64,000 nucleotides of DNA from G963717155 sp963717155 (GCA_963717155.1 OY970326.1:3906001-3970000), one strand, 5' to 3'. Numbered from the stretch's first letter, positions 17,932 through 28,671 are shown. A program made the numbers and translations. Notes: generated by a model not told the origin, from the letters alone.

Positions 17932-19326
17932 GTGGCCGGTGGCCACGCAGGCGCGGACGTCCTCGACAAGCCGCTCGCGCTGCGCGACATCGAACCAGAG
18001 GACGCTGCGTCCCGGATGCTCCGCACGCTGCAGGCGAACATCCTGCATCCGCACGTGCGCACCCACCTGCGCGTGATCGCGCTGCAGATCGACGAGCCGT
18101 TCGCCGCCCGCCGCGCGCTGGCCGAGGTGGCCACGCACCTGAAGTCGGCGGCGGACCAGTTCGACGAGCTGAACGCCTACCGCTCCTCCGGCGAGCCCGG
18201 GAGCGCGTACGCCGGCATGGGCATCTCGGCATCCGGCTACGAGCGCCTGGGAGTCGATCCCGCCGAGTGGCCCGGCGATCCCGCGTTCCGCTCCGGCATG
18301 CGGCAGCGCAACCTCGGCGACCCCGATCCCCAGCGGTGGGAATCCGGCTACCGCGAGCCGATCGATGCGCTCGTCGTCGTCGGGTCGCACAGCAAGAAGC
18401 TGACGGCGCGGAAGGTGCGCGAGGTCATGAAGGCGCTCGGCGACTCGGTGCGCGTCGTCGCCCGCGAGACCGGCCGGACTCTCACGAACGCGAACGGCGA
18501 CGGCATCGAGCACTTCGGCTATGTGGATGGCCGTAGCCAGCCCCTGTTCATCGAGGAGGACCTCGAGCACGAGCGCGAGACGACGGAAGGAGTCGACGTC
18601 TGGAACCCCCTCGTGCCGCTGCGCGAGGTGCTCGTCGCGGATCCAGGCGCCGAGCGGCAGGGCGAGACCTTCGGGAGCTTCCTCGTCTACCGCAAGCTCG
18701 AGCAGAACGTGCGCGCGTTCAAGAAGCAGGAGGCGCGGATCGCAGGCAAGCTCGGCCTGACGGGCGGGGACGCCGAGCGAGCGGGCGCGCTCCTCGTCGG
18801 GCGCTTCGAGGACGGAACGCCGGTGACGCTCCAGTCGGCGGACGGGATGCACCACCCGGTCCCGAACAACTTCACCTACGCGGGCGACGCCATGGGAATG
18901 CGCTGCCCGTACGCGGGCCACATCCGTCGCATGAACGCACGTCCGGAAGCCATGGGCGCGCGAACGGTGATCGCGCGACGCGGGCAGGGCTACGGGGTCC
19001 GCAAGGACGATCCCGCCGACGACGATCTCGCGCGCAAGCCGACACGGGGCGTCGGCCTGCTGTTCATGGCCGTCGTGGCACGGATCGAGGACCAGTTCGA
19101 GGCGTTGCAGCTCACCGCGAACGGCGACGTCGACGGGGTGTTCGATCCCGTGATGGGCCAGGTCCGCGACCCCGACGCCAAGCCGCCGGTCTCGCTGCCG
19201 GGAACGTGGGGCGGCCCGGCGGCCGGCGAGAAGGTCGTCGCGGTCAAGCCGGCCGTGACCATGCGCGGCGGCGAGTACTTCTTCCTTCCGAGCATCGACT
19301 CCCTGATCCGCCTCGGAGAGGGGTGA
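17932..19326 (+). CDS. Dye-decolorizing (DyP-type) heme peroxidase, C-type
   Basis: An intact 464-residue protein. The FGYVDGRSQP segment near residue 196 holds the DyP aspartate (GxxDG). CPYAGHIRRMNARP near residue 327 holds the proximal heme histidine, and RRGQGYG followed by GLLFMAVVARIEDQFEALQ completes the C/D-type pattern. DyPs use hydrogen peroxide to oxidise dyes, lignin-like phenols or Mn(II). There is no Tat or Sec signal, so it acts in the cytosol or inside a compartment. No encapsulin gene lies nearby. GTG 17932 was chosen as the first start after the preceding stop. The 30 or so residues before the DyP core are not typical. Confidence 0.9.
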   Translation: MAGGHAGADVLDKPLALRDIEPEDAASRMLRTLQANILHPHVRTHLRVIALQIDEPFAARRALAEVATHLKSAADQFDELNAYRSSGEPGSAYAGMGISASGYERLGVDPAEWPGDPAFRSGMRQRNLGDPDPQRWESGYREPIDALVVVGSHSKKLTARKVREVMKALGDSVRVVARETGRTLTNANGDGIEHFGYVDGRSQPLFIEEDLEHERETTEGVDVWNPLVPLREVLVADPGAERQGETFGSFLVYRKLEQNVRAFKKQEARIAGKLGLTGGDAERAGALLVGRFEDGTPVTLQSADGMHHPVPNNFTYAGDAMGMRCPYAGHIRRMNARPEAMGARTVIARRGQGYGVRKDDPADDDLARKPTRGVGLLFMAVVARIEDQFEALQLTANGDVDGVFDPVMGQVRDPDAKPPVSLPGTWGGPAAGEKVVAVKPAVTMRGGEYFFLPSIDSLIRLGEG

Positions 19327-19328
19327 CA

Positions 19329-19334
19329 TAGACT
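19329..19334 (+). promoter_or_regulatory. Possible -10 element (TAGACT) for cysD
   Basis: TAGACT sits ten bases before the cysD ATG at 19345. No Shine-Dalgarno precedes that start, so a leaderless or very short-leader transcript is possible. No matching -35 is evident. Confidence 0.3.
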
Positions 19335-19344
19335 TTTCGACTGC

Positions 19345-20272
19345 ATGGCATTAATGACTCAGACGACGCTCCCCCGCCTGACCCACCTGCAGAGGCTCGA
19401 GGCGGAGAGCATCCAGATCATGCGCGAGGTCGTGGCGGTCACCGAGAACCCGGTGATGCTGTACTCGATCGGCAAGGACAGCGCGGTGATGCTGCACCTC
19501 GCGATGAAGGCGTTCTACCCCGGAAAGCCGCCATTTCCGCTGCTCCACGTCGACACGACGTGGAAGTTCAGCGACATGTACGCGCTACGCGATCGCATGG
19601 CACGGGAGCTCGACCTCGAGCTCCTGGTGCATACGAATCCCGACGCGGTCGCGCAGAACATCAATCCGTTCACGCACGGGTCGGCCGTGCACACCGACGT
19701 CTGGAAGACCGAGGGGCTGAAGCAGGCGCTCGACGAAGCACGGGTTCGACGCCGCGTTCGGCGGCGCGCGCCGCGACGAGGAGAAGTCGCGCGCGAAGGA
19801 GCGCGTCTTCTCGTTCCGCTCCGCGCAGCATCGCTGGGACCCGAAGAACCAGCGGCCCGAGCTCTGGCGCCTGTACAACGCGCAGAAGCAGCCCGGCGAG
19901 TCGATCCGCGTGTTCCCGCTTTCGAACTGGACCGAGCTCGACGTCTGGCTCTACATCTACCTCGAGGACATCCCGATCGTGCCGCTCTACCTGGCGCGCG
20001 AACGCCCGGTCGTCGAGCGCGACGGCACGCTGATCATGGTCGACGACGATCGGATGCCGCTCGAGCCCGGCGAGCGCCCGATGCTGAAGACGGTGCGCTT
20101 CCGCACGCTCGGCTGCTATCCCCTCACCGGCGCCGTCGAGAGCACCGCCGACACGCTTCCCGCGGTCATCCAGGAGATGCTCCTGACGCGCACCTCCGAG
20201 CGCCAGGGACGCGTCATCGACCACGACTCGAGCGGATCGATGGAGCGGAAGAAGCAGGAGGGCTACTTCTAG
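19345..20272 (+). CDS. cysD: Sulfate adenylyltransferase subunit 2, one frameshift
   Basis: CysD makes adenosine phosphosulfate from sulfate and ATP together with the GTPase CysN. About 308 residues are encoded. LTHLQRLEAESIQIMREVVA, the PP-loop MLYSIGKDSAVMLHLAMKAF and HVDTTWKFSDMYALRDRMA lie in the first half. One duplicated A at 19736-19737 breaks the frame. The second half contains FGGARRDEEKSRAKERVFSF, LSNWTELDVWLYI and the family ending SMERKKQEGYF. The stop TAG shares its last base with the GTG of cysNC. Confidence 0.92.
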
Positions 20273-22189
20273 TGGCCCACGTGTCGGACATGATCTCCGA
20301 GGACATCCTCGCGTACCTGAAGGCGCACGAGCACAAGAGCATGGTGCGCTTCATCACGTGCGGCAGCGTCGACGACGGCAAGAGCACCCTGATCGGGCGC
20401 CTCCTGTACGAGTCGCAGATGCTGTTCGAGGACCACCTCGCGGCCCTCGAGAGCGAGTCCAAGCGCCTCGGCACGCAGGGCGACAACCTCGACTTCGCGC
20501 TGCTGCTCGACGGCCTCACCGCCGAGCGGGAGCAGGGCATCACGATCGACGTCGCCTACCGCTACTTCTCGACCGATCGCCGGAAGTTCATCGTCGCCGA
20601 CACCCCGGGACACGAGCAGTACACCCGCAACATGATCACGGGCGCCTCGACGGCCGACTGCGCCGTGGTACTGATCGACGCGCGCAAGGGCGTGCTGACG
20701 CAGACGCGGCGTCACAGCTACCTGGTCTCGCTGATCGGCATCAGGCACGTCGCCGTGGCAGTCAACAAGATGGATCTCGTCGACTACTCGGAGGAGCGCT
20801 TCCGCGAGATCGAGGAGGCCTACCGGGCGTTCGCCGGCGAGATCGGCATCGAGGACGTCACGTGCATTCCGCTGTCCGGCCTGACGGGCGCGAACGTCGT
20901 CGAGCAGAGCCACGACATGCCCTGGTACGACGGACCGACGCTGCTCGCCTATCTCGAGGCCGTCGAGGTCGACGACGAGCGCATGCAGCTCGCGCCGTTC
21001 CGGCTGCCCGTCCAGTGGGTGAACCGCCCGAACCTCGATTTCCGCGGGTTCGCCGGGACGATCGCCGGAGGCACGATCGCCCCGGGCGACCAGATCGTCG
21101 CCCTGCCATCGGGGCAGACCAGCGAGGTCGCGCGGATCGTGACCTACGACGGCGACCTCGAGCTGGCCGTCGCCGGGCAGTCGGTGACACTCACGCTGAC
21201 CGACGAGATCGACATCAGCCGCGGCGACGTGATCGCCAGGGCCGACGACCGACCCGCCGTCGGCAACCAGTTCGAGGCGACCGTCATCTGGATGGCCGAC
21301 GAGCCGATGCTTCCCGGCCGCAACTACCTCATGCGCATCGGCGGGGCGACCGCGACGGCAACGATCACGCCGCTGAAGTACAAGCTCAACGTCAACTCGC
21401 TCGACCGGCTCGCGGCGACGAAGCTGGATCTGAACGAGATCGGCGTCTGCGACATCGAGCTCGACCGCACCATCGCATTCGACCCGTACGTCGAGAACCG
21501 CGAGACCGGCGGCTTCATCCTGATCGACCGCATCACCTCCGGCACGGTCGGGGCGGGGCTGCTGCACTTCGCGCTGCGGCGCTCCGACAACGTCCACTGG
21601 CAGGCGATCGATGTCGACAAGGCGGCGCGCGCGCAGCTGGCCGGGCAGCGTCCCTGCATCGTCTGGCTGACCGGGCTCTCGGGCTCGGGCAAGTCCACGA
21701 TCGCGAACCTCGTCGAGCGGAAGCTGCACGTGCTCGGGCCGGCATACCTACCTGCTGGACGGCGACAACGTGCGCCACGGGCTGAACAAGGACCTCGGGT
21801 TCACCGACGCCGACCGCGTCGAGAACATCCGGCGCATCGGCGAGGTGGCGAAGCTGATGGTCGACGCCGGCCTGATCGTGATCGCGTCGTTCATCTCGCC
21901 GTTCCGCGCGGAGCGCCGCGGTGTCCGGGCACTGGTCGAGGACGGCGAGTTCGTCGAGGTCTTCGTCGACGCGCCGCTCGCCGTCGCCGAGGCGCGCGAC
22001 CCCAAGGGGCTCTACGGCAAGGCCCGGCGCGGTGAGCTGAAGAACTTCACCGGGGTGGACTCGCCCTACGAGCCGCCCGAGAACGCCGAGCTCCGCGTCG
22101 ACACGACCGCACTCTCGCCCGAGAAGGCCGCCGACGCGGTGATCGCAGCACTCGAGCGCGCCGGCGTGCTCGACGTTCGTAAGGTCTAG
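20272..22189 (+). CDS. cysNC: Bifunctional sulfate adenylyltransferase GTPase subunit / adenylylsulfate kinase, one frameshift
   Basis: A fused CysN-CysC of about 639 residues. The N-terminal GTPase has ITCGSVDDGKSTLIGRLLY, VADTPGHEQYTRNMITGAS and NKMDLVDY, followed by EF-Tu-like beta barrels. The C-terminal kinase starts at CIVWLTGLSGSGKSTIANLV; after a duplicated C at 21739-21740 it continues TYLLDGDNVRHGLNKDLGF and ISPFRAERR. The fusion gives PAPS directly, so this organism can reduce or transfer sulfate through PAPS. The GTG is coupled to the cysD stop. Confidence 0.92.
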
Positions 22190-22202
22190 ACGGCGGTCGT
22201 CC

Positions 22203-23094
22203 ATGATGCAGCCCATGGCGACCACGGAACGCATCAGCCCCGCCATGTCGCTCGGACCGGTCGAGCTGATCGTCGGCGATCTCGAGGGGATGGCGAACTT
22301 CTACGAGAAGGCGATCGGTCTCACCCCTCTTGCGCGCTCGGCAGGCGGAGCGACGCTCGGGAGCGACAACGGCGCGCCGCTCGTGGAGCTCGTCGGAGAT
22401 CCCGATGCGCCGACGCGACCACGACGCTCGACAGGACTCTTCCACGTGGCGTTCCTCGTTCCGTCGCGCCTCGAGCTCGCGCGGTCCGTGCGCCGCGTCG
22501 TCGACTCCGGCTGGTCGTTCACCGGGGCATCCGACCACCTCGTGAGCGAGGCGCTGTACCTCGACGATCCCGAGGGCAACGGCATCGAGATCTACCGCGA
22601 CCGTCCCCGCGACGACTGGCGCTACGAGAACGGCGAGCTGCAGATGGCGACCCTGGCGCTCGACCTCGAGGGCGTGATGGGCGAGCTCGAGGGTGACGAG
22701 ACGCACCGGAACGCGCGGTCGGAGGGTCCCCGCATCGGACACGTGCACCTGCAGGTCGCGGACATCCCCGAGGCGCGGGCGTTCTACCACGAGACGCTCG
22801 GCCTCGACACCACGGCCATGAGCTATCCCGGCGCCCTCTTCATGTCGGCGGGTGGCTACCACCATCACATCGGCGCCAACACCTGGGCGAGCGCTGGGGC
22901 ACCCGCGCCTCCCCCGGGCGCCCGCGGGCTTCGCCGCTACACGATCGTGCTGCCGGACGAGGCCGAGCTCGAGCGCGTCCGGGCTCGGCTGGACGACGCC
23001 GGCTACAGCGCCGAGCGCGCCGACGGCGACGATCCGGACGGTCGACCCGTCGGGCAATCGCGCACGCCTGACGACCGAAGCGGCGAAGGGCTAG
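22203..23094 (+). CDS. VOC-family ring-cleavage dioxygenase / glyoxalase-like protein (CatE type), one frameshift
   Basis: A product near 297 residues with two VOC modules. The first has VELIVGDLEGMANFYEKAIG, FHVAFLVPSRLELA and LDDPEGNGIEIYRDRP. The second has GHVHLQVADIPEARAFYHET and AGGYHHHIGANTW, with the metal ligands of catechol-2,3-dioxygenase-like CatE proteins. A duplicated C at 23034-23035 breaks the frame just before VDPSGNRARLTTEAAKG. It starts 13 bases after cysNC and its TAG overlaps the GTG of the oxidase gene. The substrate is not known. It could be an extradiol dioxygenase in an amine or aromatic route with the next two genes. Confidence 0.78.
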
Positions 23095-24252
23095 TGGCGT
23101 CCGGACTCCCCGCGACGGCGGAGGTCGTGATCGTGGGCGGCGGGGTGATCGGCACCAGCATCGCGTTCCACCTCGCCGAGGCGGGTGTGCGCGACGTGCT
23201 GCTGCTCGAACGCGCGGCGCTCGCATCCGGCTCCACCTCGCGCGCCGCGGGAGGCGTACGCGCGCAGTTCTCGGACGAGCTGAACATCCGTATCGCGGTG
23301 CGCAGCCTGGACGCGTTCGGTCGGTTCGGCGAGCGGCCCGGCTGGGAGATCGACCTCCACCAGGTCGGCTACCTGTTCGCGTTGACCCGGACCGAGCACG
23401 TCGAGGCGTTCGAGCAGAGCGTGGCCCTGCAGAACCGTCTCGGGGTGCCGAGCAGGATGCTGACCCCCGACGAGATCGGGATCCTGAACCCGCTCATCCG
23501 CCTCGACGACGTGCTCGCAGGCGCGTTCTGCCCGCTCGACGGGCACGCGACGCCCGAGGCCGTCGTGCAGGGGTATGCGAGCGGCGCCCGCACACACGGC
23601 GCAACGCTCGTCACGGACTGCGAGGTCGACGCGATCGAGGTCGACGACGGGGAGATCCGCGCCGTCACGACCTCACGCGGGCGCGTCGCCACCGGCACCG
23701 TCGTGTGCGCGGCAGGCGCGTGGTCCCGGTCGCTCGGCGCGCTGGCAGGCGTCGAGCTCGACGTCACGCCGCTGCGCCGGCAGGTGCTCGTGACCGAGGC
23801 CGTCGCCGGCCTTCCAGTGACGCTGCCCATGACGATCGACTTCGCGAACGGCTTCTACTTCCACCGCGAGGGGGACGGCCTGCTGATGGGCGTGAACTTC
23901 GACGAGCAGCCCGGATTCAAGCTCGAGTACGACGAGGGCTGGCTCCCCGAGCTCGCCGAGGCGATCGAACGACGCGCCCCGTCCCTCGCGAGCGCCGGCG
24001 TCCGCACCGGGTGGGCCGGCCTCTACGAGGTGAGCCCGGACCACAATGCGCTGATCGGCGAGGCGGGCTCCGACGTCTCCCGCTTCCTGTACGCGACCGG
24101 CTTCTCCGGGCACGGGTTCCTGCAGGCCCCGGCCGTCGGCGAGATCGTGCGGGACCTCGTGCTCCGAGCGCGACCCGTTCGTCGACGTCTCGCCGCTGTC
24201 GGCCGATCGCTTCTCGCGCGGCAGCGCGCGGCCGGAGCGGAACATCATCTAA
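23094..24252 (+). CDS. FAD-dependent oxidoreductase, DAO / sarcosine oxidase-beta type, one frameshift
   Basis: About 386 residues. The N-terminal dinucleotide fold is TAEVVIVGGGVIGTSIAFHL with SGSTSRAAGGVRAQFS, and the substrate domain includes TIDFANGFYFHREGDGLLMG. The C-terminal FAD motif is YATGFSGHGFLQAPAVGEIV. A duplicated C at 24164-24165 separates the last part, ERDPFVDVSPLSADRF, which is the normal ending of this family. These enzymes oxidise secondary amines or N-methyl amino acids to an imine or aldehyde. The aldehyde dehydrogenase that follows would oxidise the product; this pairing is inference. Confidence 0.84.
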
Positions 24253-24258
24253 TAGGAT
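24253..24258 (+). promoter_or_regulatory. Possible -10 element (TAGGAT) for the aldehyde dehydrogenase
   Basis: TAGGAT follows the oxidase stop directly and ends eight bases before ATG 24267. The same bases include AGGA, which could instead act as a ribosome binding site. Confidence 0.25.
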
Positions 24259-24266
24259 CGGCGGAC

Positions 24267-25723
24267 ATGTCCGCAACCGCCACGCGCGTGCTGCCCAGCC
24301 TCGCCGCCGGATCCTGGATCTCGGACGGCGACACGATCGCCGACGTCAACCCGTCCGACCTGTCCGACACCGTCGGCCAGGCCGTGCGCGTCGACCGCGA
24401 CGGGGTCGCGCGTGCCGTTGCGGCTGCGCGCGAGGCGCAGCCCGCCTGGGCGGCGGTCTCGCCGCAGGTGCGCGCCGACGTGCTCGACCGCGCTGCGAGC
24501 GAGATCCTGGCGCGCCGAGACGAGCTGGGCGAGCTCCTCGCCCGCGAGGAGGGCAAGACGCTGCCCGAGGCCGTCGGCGAGGTGGCGCGCGCCGGACAGA
24601 TCCTGCGCTTCGCGGCCGGCGAGGCCGTGCGGAACCGGGGCGAGCTCGTCGACTCGGTGCGCCCCGGCATCACGGTCGAGATCACGCGCGAGCCGGTCGG
24701 CGTCGTCGGGCTGGTCACGCCGTGGAACTTCCCGATCGCGATTCCCGCCTGGAAGGCGGCGCCGGCGCTGGCGTTCGGCAACGCCGTGATCCTCAAGCCC
24801 GCCGGCGCTGGTGCCGGCATCGGCCTGGGCGCTCGTCGACGTCCTCGTCCGGTCGGGCGTGCCGGAGGGCGTGCTCGGCCTCGTCTTCGGGCCCGGCAGC
24901 GAGGTGGGCAACGCGCTCGTCGAATCGGACGGCGTCGACGCGATCTCGTTCACCGGCTCGGTCGAGACCGGCCGCGGGATCGCCGAGGCGTGTGCGCGCC
25001 GCGGCATCCGCGTCCAGCTCGAGATGGGCGGCAAGAACCCGCTCGTGGTGCTCGACGACGCCGATCTCGAGGTGGCCGTCGACTGCGCGCTCCAGGGCGC
25101 CTACTTCTCGACCGGCCAGCGCTGCACGGCGTCGAGCCGCCTGGTGGTGACGGCCGGCATCCACGACCGCTTCGTCGAGCGCCTCGTCGAGCGCCTTCAG
25201 AGCGTCCAGGTCGGCCATGCGCTCGAGCCCTCGACCGCGATCGGACCGGTCGTGGACGAGCGCCAGCTCGCGCCAGGACCTCGACTACCTCGCGATCGGG
25301 CGCGACGAGGGCGCCGAGCTCGCGTTCGGCGGCCGCCAGCTCGAGCGACCGACGCGCGGCCACTTCCTCGAGCCCGCGCTGTTCGTCGGAGCGCGCAACG
25401 ACATGCGGATCGCGCGCGAGGAGATCTTCGGCCCGGTCGCCGCCGTGATCCGGGTCGACGGCTACGACGAGGCGCTCGCGGTCGCCAACGACACGACCTT
25501 CGGGCTGTGCAGCGGCATCTGCACCACGAGCCTGCGCCACGCCGCGCACTTCCGTCGCCACGCCGAGGCCGGGATGGTGATGGTCAACCTGCCGACGGCC
25601 GGCGTCGACTTCCACGTCCCGTTCGGTGGCCGCAAGGGGTCGTCGTACGGCCCGCGGGAGCAGGGCAGCTACGCGCGCGAGTTCTACACGCAGGTCAAGA
25701 CCGCGTACGTGAGGCCCGCGTGA
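24267..25723 (+). CDS. NAD(P)-dependent aldehyde dehydrogenase, two frameshifts
   Basis: About 485 residues of the ALDH superfamily. The cofactor region has VVGLVTPWNFPIAIPAWK and ISFTGSVETGRGIAEAC. The catalytic glutamate lies in QLEMGGKNPLVV and the catalytic cysteine in STGQRCTASSRLVV. The end PFGGRKGSSYGPREQGSYAR matches the alpha-ketoglutarate-semialdehyde / succinate-semialdehyde group. Duplicated bases at 24804-24805 (G) and 25273-25274 (C) break the frame. It follows an amine-oxidase-type flavoprotein and probably removes the aldehyde made there. Its TGA overlaps the GTG of a tiny gene. Confidence 0.87.
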
Positions 25724-25866
25724 CCGACGAGCCACCCCTCACGCCGGAAGACGACGCCAGGCTGGACGAGGAGCTCGAGGAGACCTTCCCCGCCTCGGAC
25801 CCGACGAGCGCCTGGGCGCGTCGCCCGGACGACGACGAGACCCCCGACGAGAGCGACGAGCCCTGA
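25720..25866 (+). CDS. Small acidic protein with ETFPASDP motif
   Basis: Forty-eight residues, very acidic, with LDEELEETFPASDPTSAWA. This short motif recurs in many small uncharacterised bacterial proteins. The GTG overlaps the aldehyde dehydrogenase stop by four bases, so it is probably co-translated. It has no membrane segment and is likely disordered. The function is unknown. Confidence 0.6.
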   Translation: MTDEPPLTPEDDARLDEELEETFPASDPTSAWARRPDDDETPDESDEP

Positions 25867-25869
25867 GGA

Positions 25870-26196
25870 TGCGCCGGCGCGACCCGTGACGACGCGAGGT
25901 CGCCCCAGGGGCCGCGCTTCTCCTCGATCCTGCGGTGCAGCGCGGTGCGCTCGTGGTCGTCGATCACGCCGGCGGCGACGGCGGCCGCGAGCTGCGGCTC
26001 GGCGATCGTCCACGCCAGCTGGCGGAGACGCGGCATGGGCACGCCGCGGTCGGCGGCGATCTGCGCGAGTGAGCGGGTACCGCAGGAGGGCCTCGAGCTC
26101 GACCGTCGTCAGTCCGAGGGCGCGCGCAACGCCGGTGTCGAGCGCGCAGCGCACCCCCCACATCCGGATCGCACGAGGGGAGTGGACGCTGGCCAT
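25870..26196 (-). CDS. Small hypothetical helical protein, one frameshift
   Basis: About 100 residues. It begins MASVHSPRAIRMWGVRCALD, then ARALGLTTVELEALLRYPLA, and after a break near 26070 IAADRGVPMPRLRQLAWTIA with VAAGVIDDHERTALHRRIEE. The pattern (a G-L-T-x-x-E-L helix, an I-A-x-x-R-G-V turn, then A-A-G-x-I-x-x-x-E-R) is like the repeated helical unit seen in many short actinobacterial proteins of unknown role. The 3' end is uncertain because the frame runs on into the opposite-strand gene; I place it near 25870. Confidence 0.5.
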
Positions 26197-26254
26197 ACCG
26201 GCACACTCACAGCCGGATGTCGGAGGGACGTAGGCCCAACCTGGGAATCGGCTT

Positions 26255-26264
26255 AGGAGCTCCT
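26255..26264. promoter_or_regulatory. Palindrome in the divergent region before the two-component system
   Basis: AGGAGCTCCT is a perfect 10-base palindrome, 49 bases upstream of the response-regulator ATG and 59 bases from the divergent small gene. It may be a protein site. A ten-base palindrome can also occur by chance. Confidence 0.25.
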
Positions 26265-26313
26265 CCGAGCGTCTCCCCAGGAGATTCTCAGGAAACGGGG
26301 CGACAATCCCGCA

Positions 26314-27015
26314 ATGACGGCTTCGACGGACTCCCCCGCGCGCGTACTGGTAGTCGACGACGAGCGGAGCATCGTCGAGCTCGTTGCGACCGCGCTGCGC
26401 TACGAGGGGTTCCAGGTGGAGACCGCCGCGACGGGGCGCGAGGCGCTGCGCTCGGTCGCGAGCTGGCGGCCCGACCTCGTCGTGCTCGACGTGATGCTTC
26501 CCGATCTCGACGGCCACGAGGTGCACCGACGGCTCGACGGCTCCACGCCCGTGCCGATCCTGTACCTGACCGCACGCGATGCGACCGAGGACAAGGTCCG
26601 CGGCCTCACGCTCGGCGCCGACGACTACGTGACGAAGCCGTTCAGCCTGGAGGAGCTCGTCGCGCGCGTGCGCTCGGTGCTGCGGCGCACGCGACCCGAC
26701 ACCTCCACCTCCGGACGGCTCGAGCTGCACGATCTGGTGCTCGACGAGGACACGCACGAGGTGACGCGGGCCGGGCGCGCGATCGAGCTCACGCCGACCG
26801 AGTTCAACCTCCTGCGCTACCTGCTCGTGAACGCCCGCCGGGTTGTCTCGAAGTCGCAGATCCTCGACCATGTCTGGCAGTACGACTTCGGCGGCGACAC
26901 GAACATCGTCGAGACGTACATCAGCTACCTGCGCCGCAAGGTCGACCACGAAGGCGAGGCCCTGATCCACACGGTTCGCGGAGTCGGGTACACGTTGCGC
27001 CTTCCCAGGCCGTGA
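26314..27015 (+). CDS. Response regulator, OmpR/PhoB family
   Basis: An intact 233-residue regulator. The receiver starts ARVLVVDDERSIVELVATAL, has the phospho-acceptor aspartate near residue 59 in VVLDVMLPDLDGHE, the threonine in YLTARDA and the lysine in YVTKPFSLEELVARV. The C-terminal winged helix contains IELTPTEFNLLRYLLVNARR and a VRGVGYTLRLPRP ending. The TGA overlaps the GTG of the sensor kinase gene, so the two form one operon. The target genes are not evident; the neighbours include an ABC exporter and an aldose epimerase. Confidence 0.93.
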   Translation: MTASTDSPARVLVVDDERSIVELVATALRYEGFQVETAATGREALRSVASWRPDLVVLDVMLPDLDGHEVHRRLDGSTPVPILYLTARDATEDKVRGLTLGADDYVTKPFSLEELVARVRSVLRRTRPDTSTSGRLELHDLVLDEDTHEVTRAGRAIELTPTEFNLLRYLLVNARRVVSKSQILDHVWQYDFGGDTNIVETYISYLRRKVDHEGEALIHTVRGVGYTLRLPRP

Positions 27016-28467
27016 AGCACTCGCTCAGGCTCCGGCTCACGCTGGCCTGCCTGGCGCTCCTCGCGATCGGGCTCATCGGGTCCGGCGTGGTGACGTACCG
27101 TCTCGTCGACTCGTTCCTCGTGCAGAGGATCGACCAGCAGCTCGCGGATCGAGCGTCGGGTGCAGCGAACGCGAACGCGCGACTCTTCGTGCCGGGCAAC
27201 GGACCCCCTCCGGACTACCTGCGCAACTCCGGCCCGCGATTCCTGCGTAACTCCCTGATCTTCGGCGTGGTCAACTCGGCGGGGCACGTGATCGGCACGA
27301 CCAACGGGGTGTCGCTGAGCCACCTTCCGACGGGCCTGCCAGGCTCCGCGAAGGATCCGGGGCTGTCGAACCAGCGTTCGTTCGACGTGTCGATCGGCTC
27401 GGCGAGCTATCGAGCGCTCGCGGTCCCCTACCCGACCCCGAGCGGCACGTACACCCTCGTGTTCGCCCTCCCGCTGCACGACGTCAACTCCACGCTCGAC
27501 GAGATCTTCATCGCCGAGCTGATCGTCGGCGCGATCGCGCTTTTCGCGGTCGGCGCGGGGACCTGGTGGCTCGTGCGTCGCGGGCTGCGTCCGCTCGAGC
27601 GCATGGCCGAGACCGCGACCGTGATCGCCGGCGGCGACCTCACGCAGCGCGTCGACGAGGAGAACGCGACGAGCGAGGTCGGCCAGCTCGGCGTCGCCTT
27701 CAACGGCATGCTCACGCAGATCGAGGGCGAGGTCGCCGAACGACGGGCCTCCGAGGAGCGCCTGCGGCGGTTCGCGGCCGACGCGTCGCACGAGCTCCGC
27801 ACGCCGCTGACCTCGATCCGCGGCTACGCCGAGCTGTTCCGCCGCGGCGCCGCCGACCGCCCCGAGGACCTGGCGCTGACCATGCACCGGATCGAGAGCG
27901 AGGCGACCCGGATGACGTCGCTCGTCGACGACCTGCTGCTGCTCGCGCGGCTCGATCGGCGCCGGCCACTCGCACGGGACCGGGTCGACGTCGCGCGCCT
28001 CGCGCTCGACGTCGTCGAGGGCGAACAGCGTCATGCACCCCGACCGCGAGTACCGCACGCAGCTCGACGGGCTGATCGTGCTGGGAGACGAGGCGCGCCT
28101 GCGGCAGGTCCTGCTCAACCTTCTCGGCAACGCCGCGAGCCACACACCAGCGGGCACTCCGATCGAGCTCTCGACCCGGCGGGAGAAGGGCGACGCCGTG
28201 ATCGAGGTCGCCGACCACGGCGAGGGACTCTCGAAGGAGGACGCCGATCGGGTGTTCGAGCGGTTCTTCCGCGTCGACGCGGCACGAGCGCGCAGCGACG
28301 GGGGCGGCAGCGGCCTCGGGCTCGCGATCGTCGCAGCGATCGTCGATGCGCACGGCGGACGCGTGGAGGTCGAGAGCGAGCCGGGCAAGGGCGCGCGCTT
28401 CCGGGTGCGGCTGCCACTGGCCGAGAGCGCGGCGGCACCGGCGCCCGTGTCGACCGTCGAGGTGTAA
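27012..28467 (+). CDS. Sensor histidine kinase, one frameshift
   Basis: About 485 residues. A membrane helix near residues 8-30 (LTLACLALLAIGLIGSGVV) and a second near 165-188 enclose a sensor region of about 130 residues that faces outside. A HAMP domain (RRGLRPLERMAETATVIAGG) follows. The phospho-acceptor histidine is in ADASHELRTPLTSIRGYAE. After an extra G at 28019-28021 the catalytic domain continues with LRQVLLNLLGNAASHTPAG, VADHGEGLS and GGSGLGLAIVAAIVDAHGG. It pairs with the regulator just before it. The sensed signal is unknown. Confidence 0.92.
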
Positions 28468-28491
28468 CAGCTGCGACGCACCGCCGCCCGA

Positions 28492-28512
28492 GCGCCCACG
28501 CGGCGTGGGCGC
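28492..28512 (+). terminator. Hairpin after the two-component operon
   Basis: GCGCCCACG (28492-28500) and CGTGGGCGC (28504-28512) form a perfect nine-base stem with a three-base loop, 24 bases after the kinase stop. It probably ends the operon. The next 150 bases up to the epimerase promoter hold no gene that I can support. Confidence 0.6.
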
Positions 28513-28671
28513 CCGGACGGTCGGGTCTCACACGGTCATCCAGCGCCTGGTCTGGCGCGAGCCGCGCGGCGCGCATCGCCACGATCCACCGGCGACGGCG
28601 CCGAGATCTGGCGGCAGGATAGTGCGGATCGGCGCAGCGTGCACGGACTGGCCTCGTCCGGGCCGGTGCAC

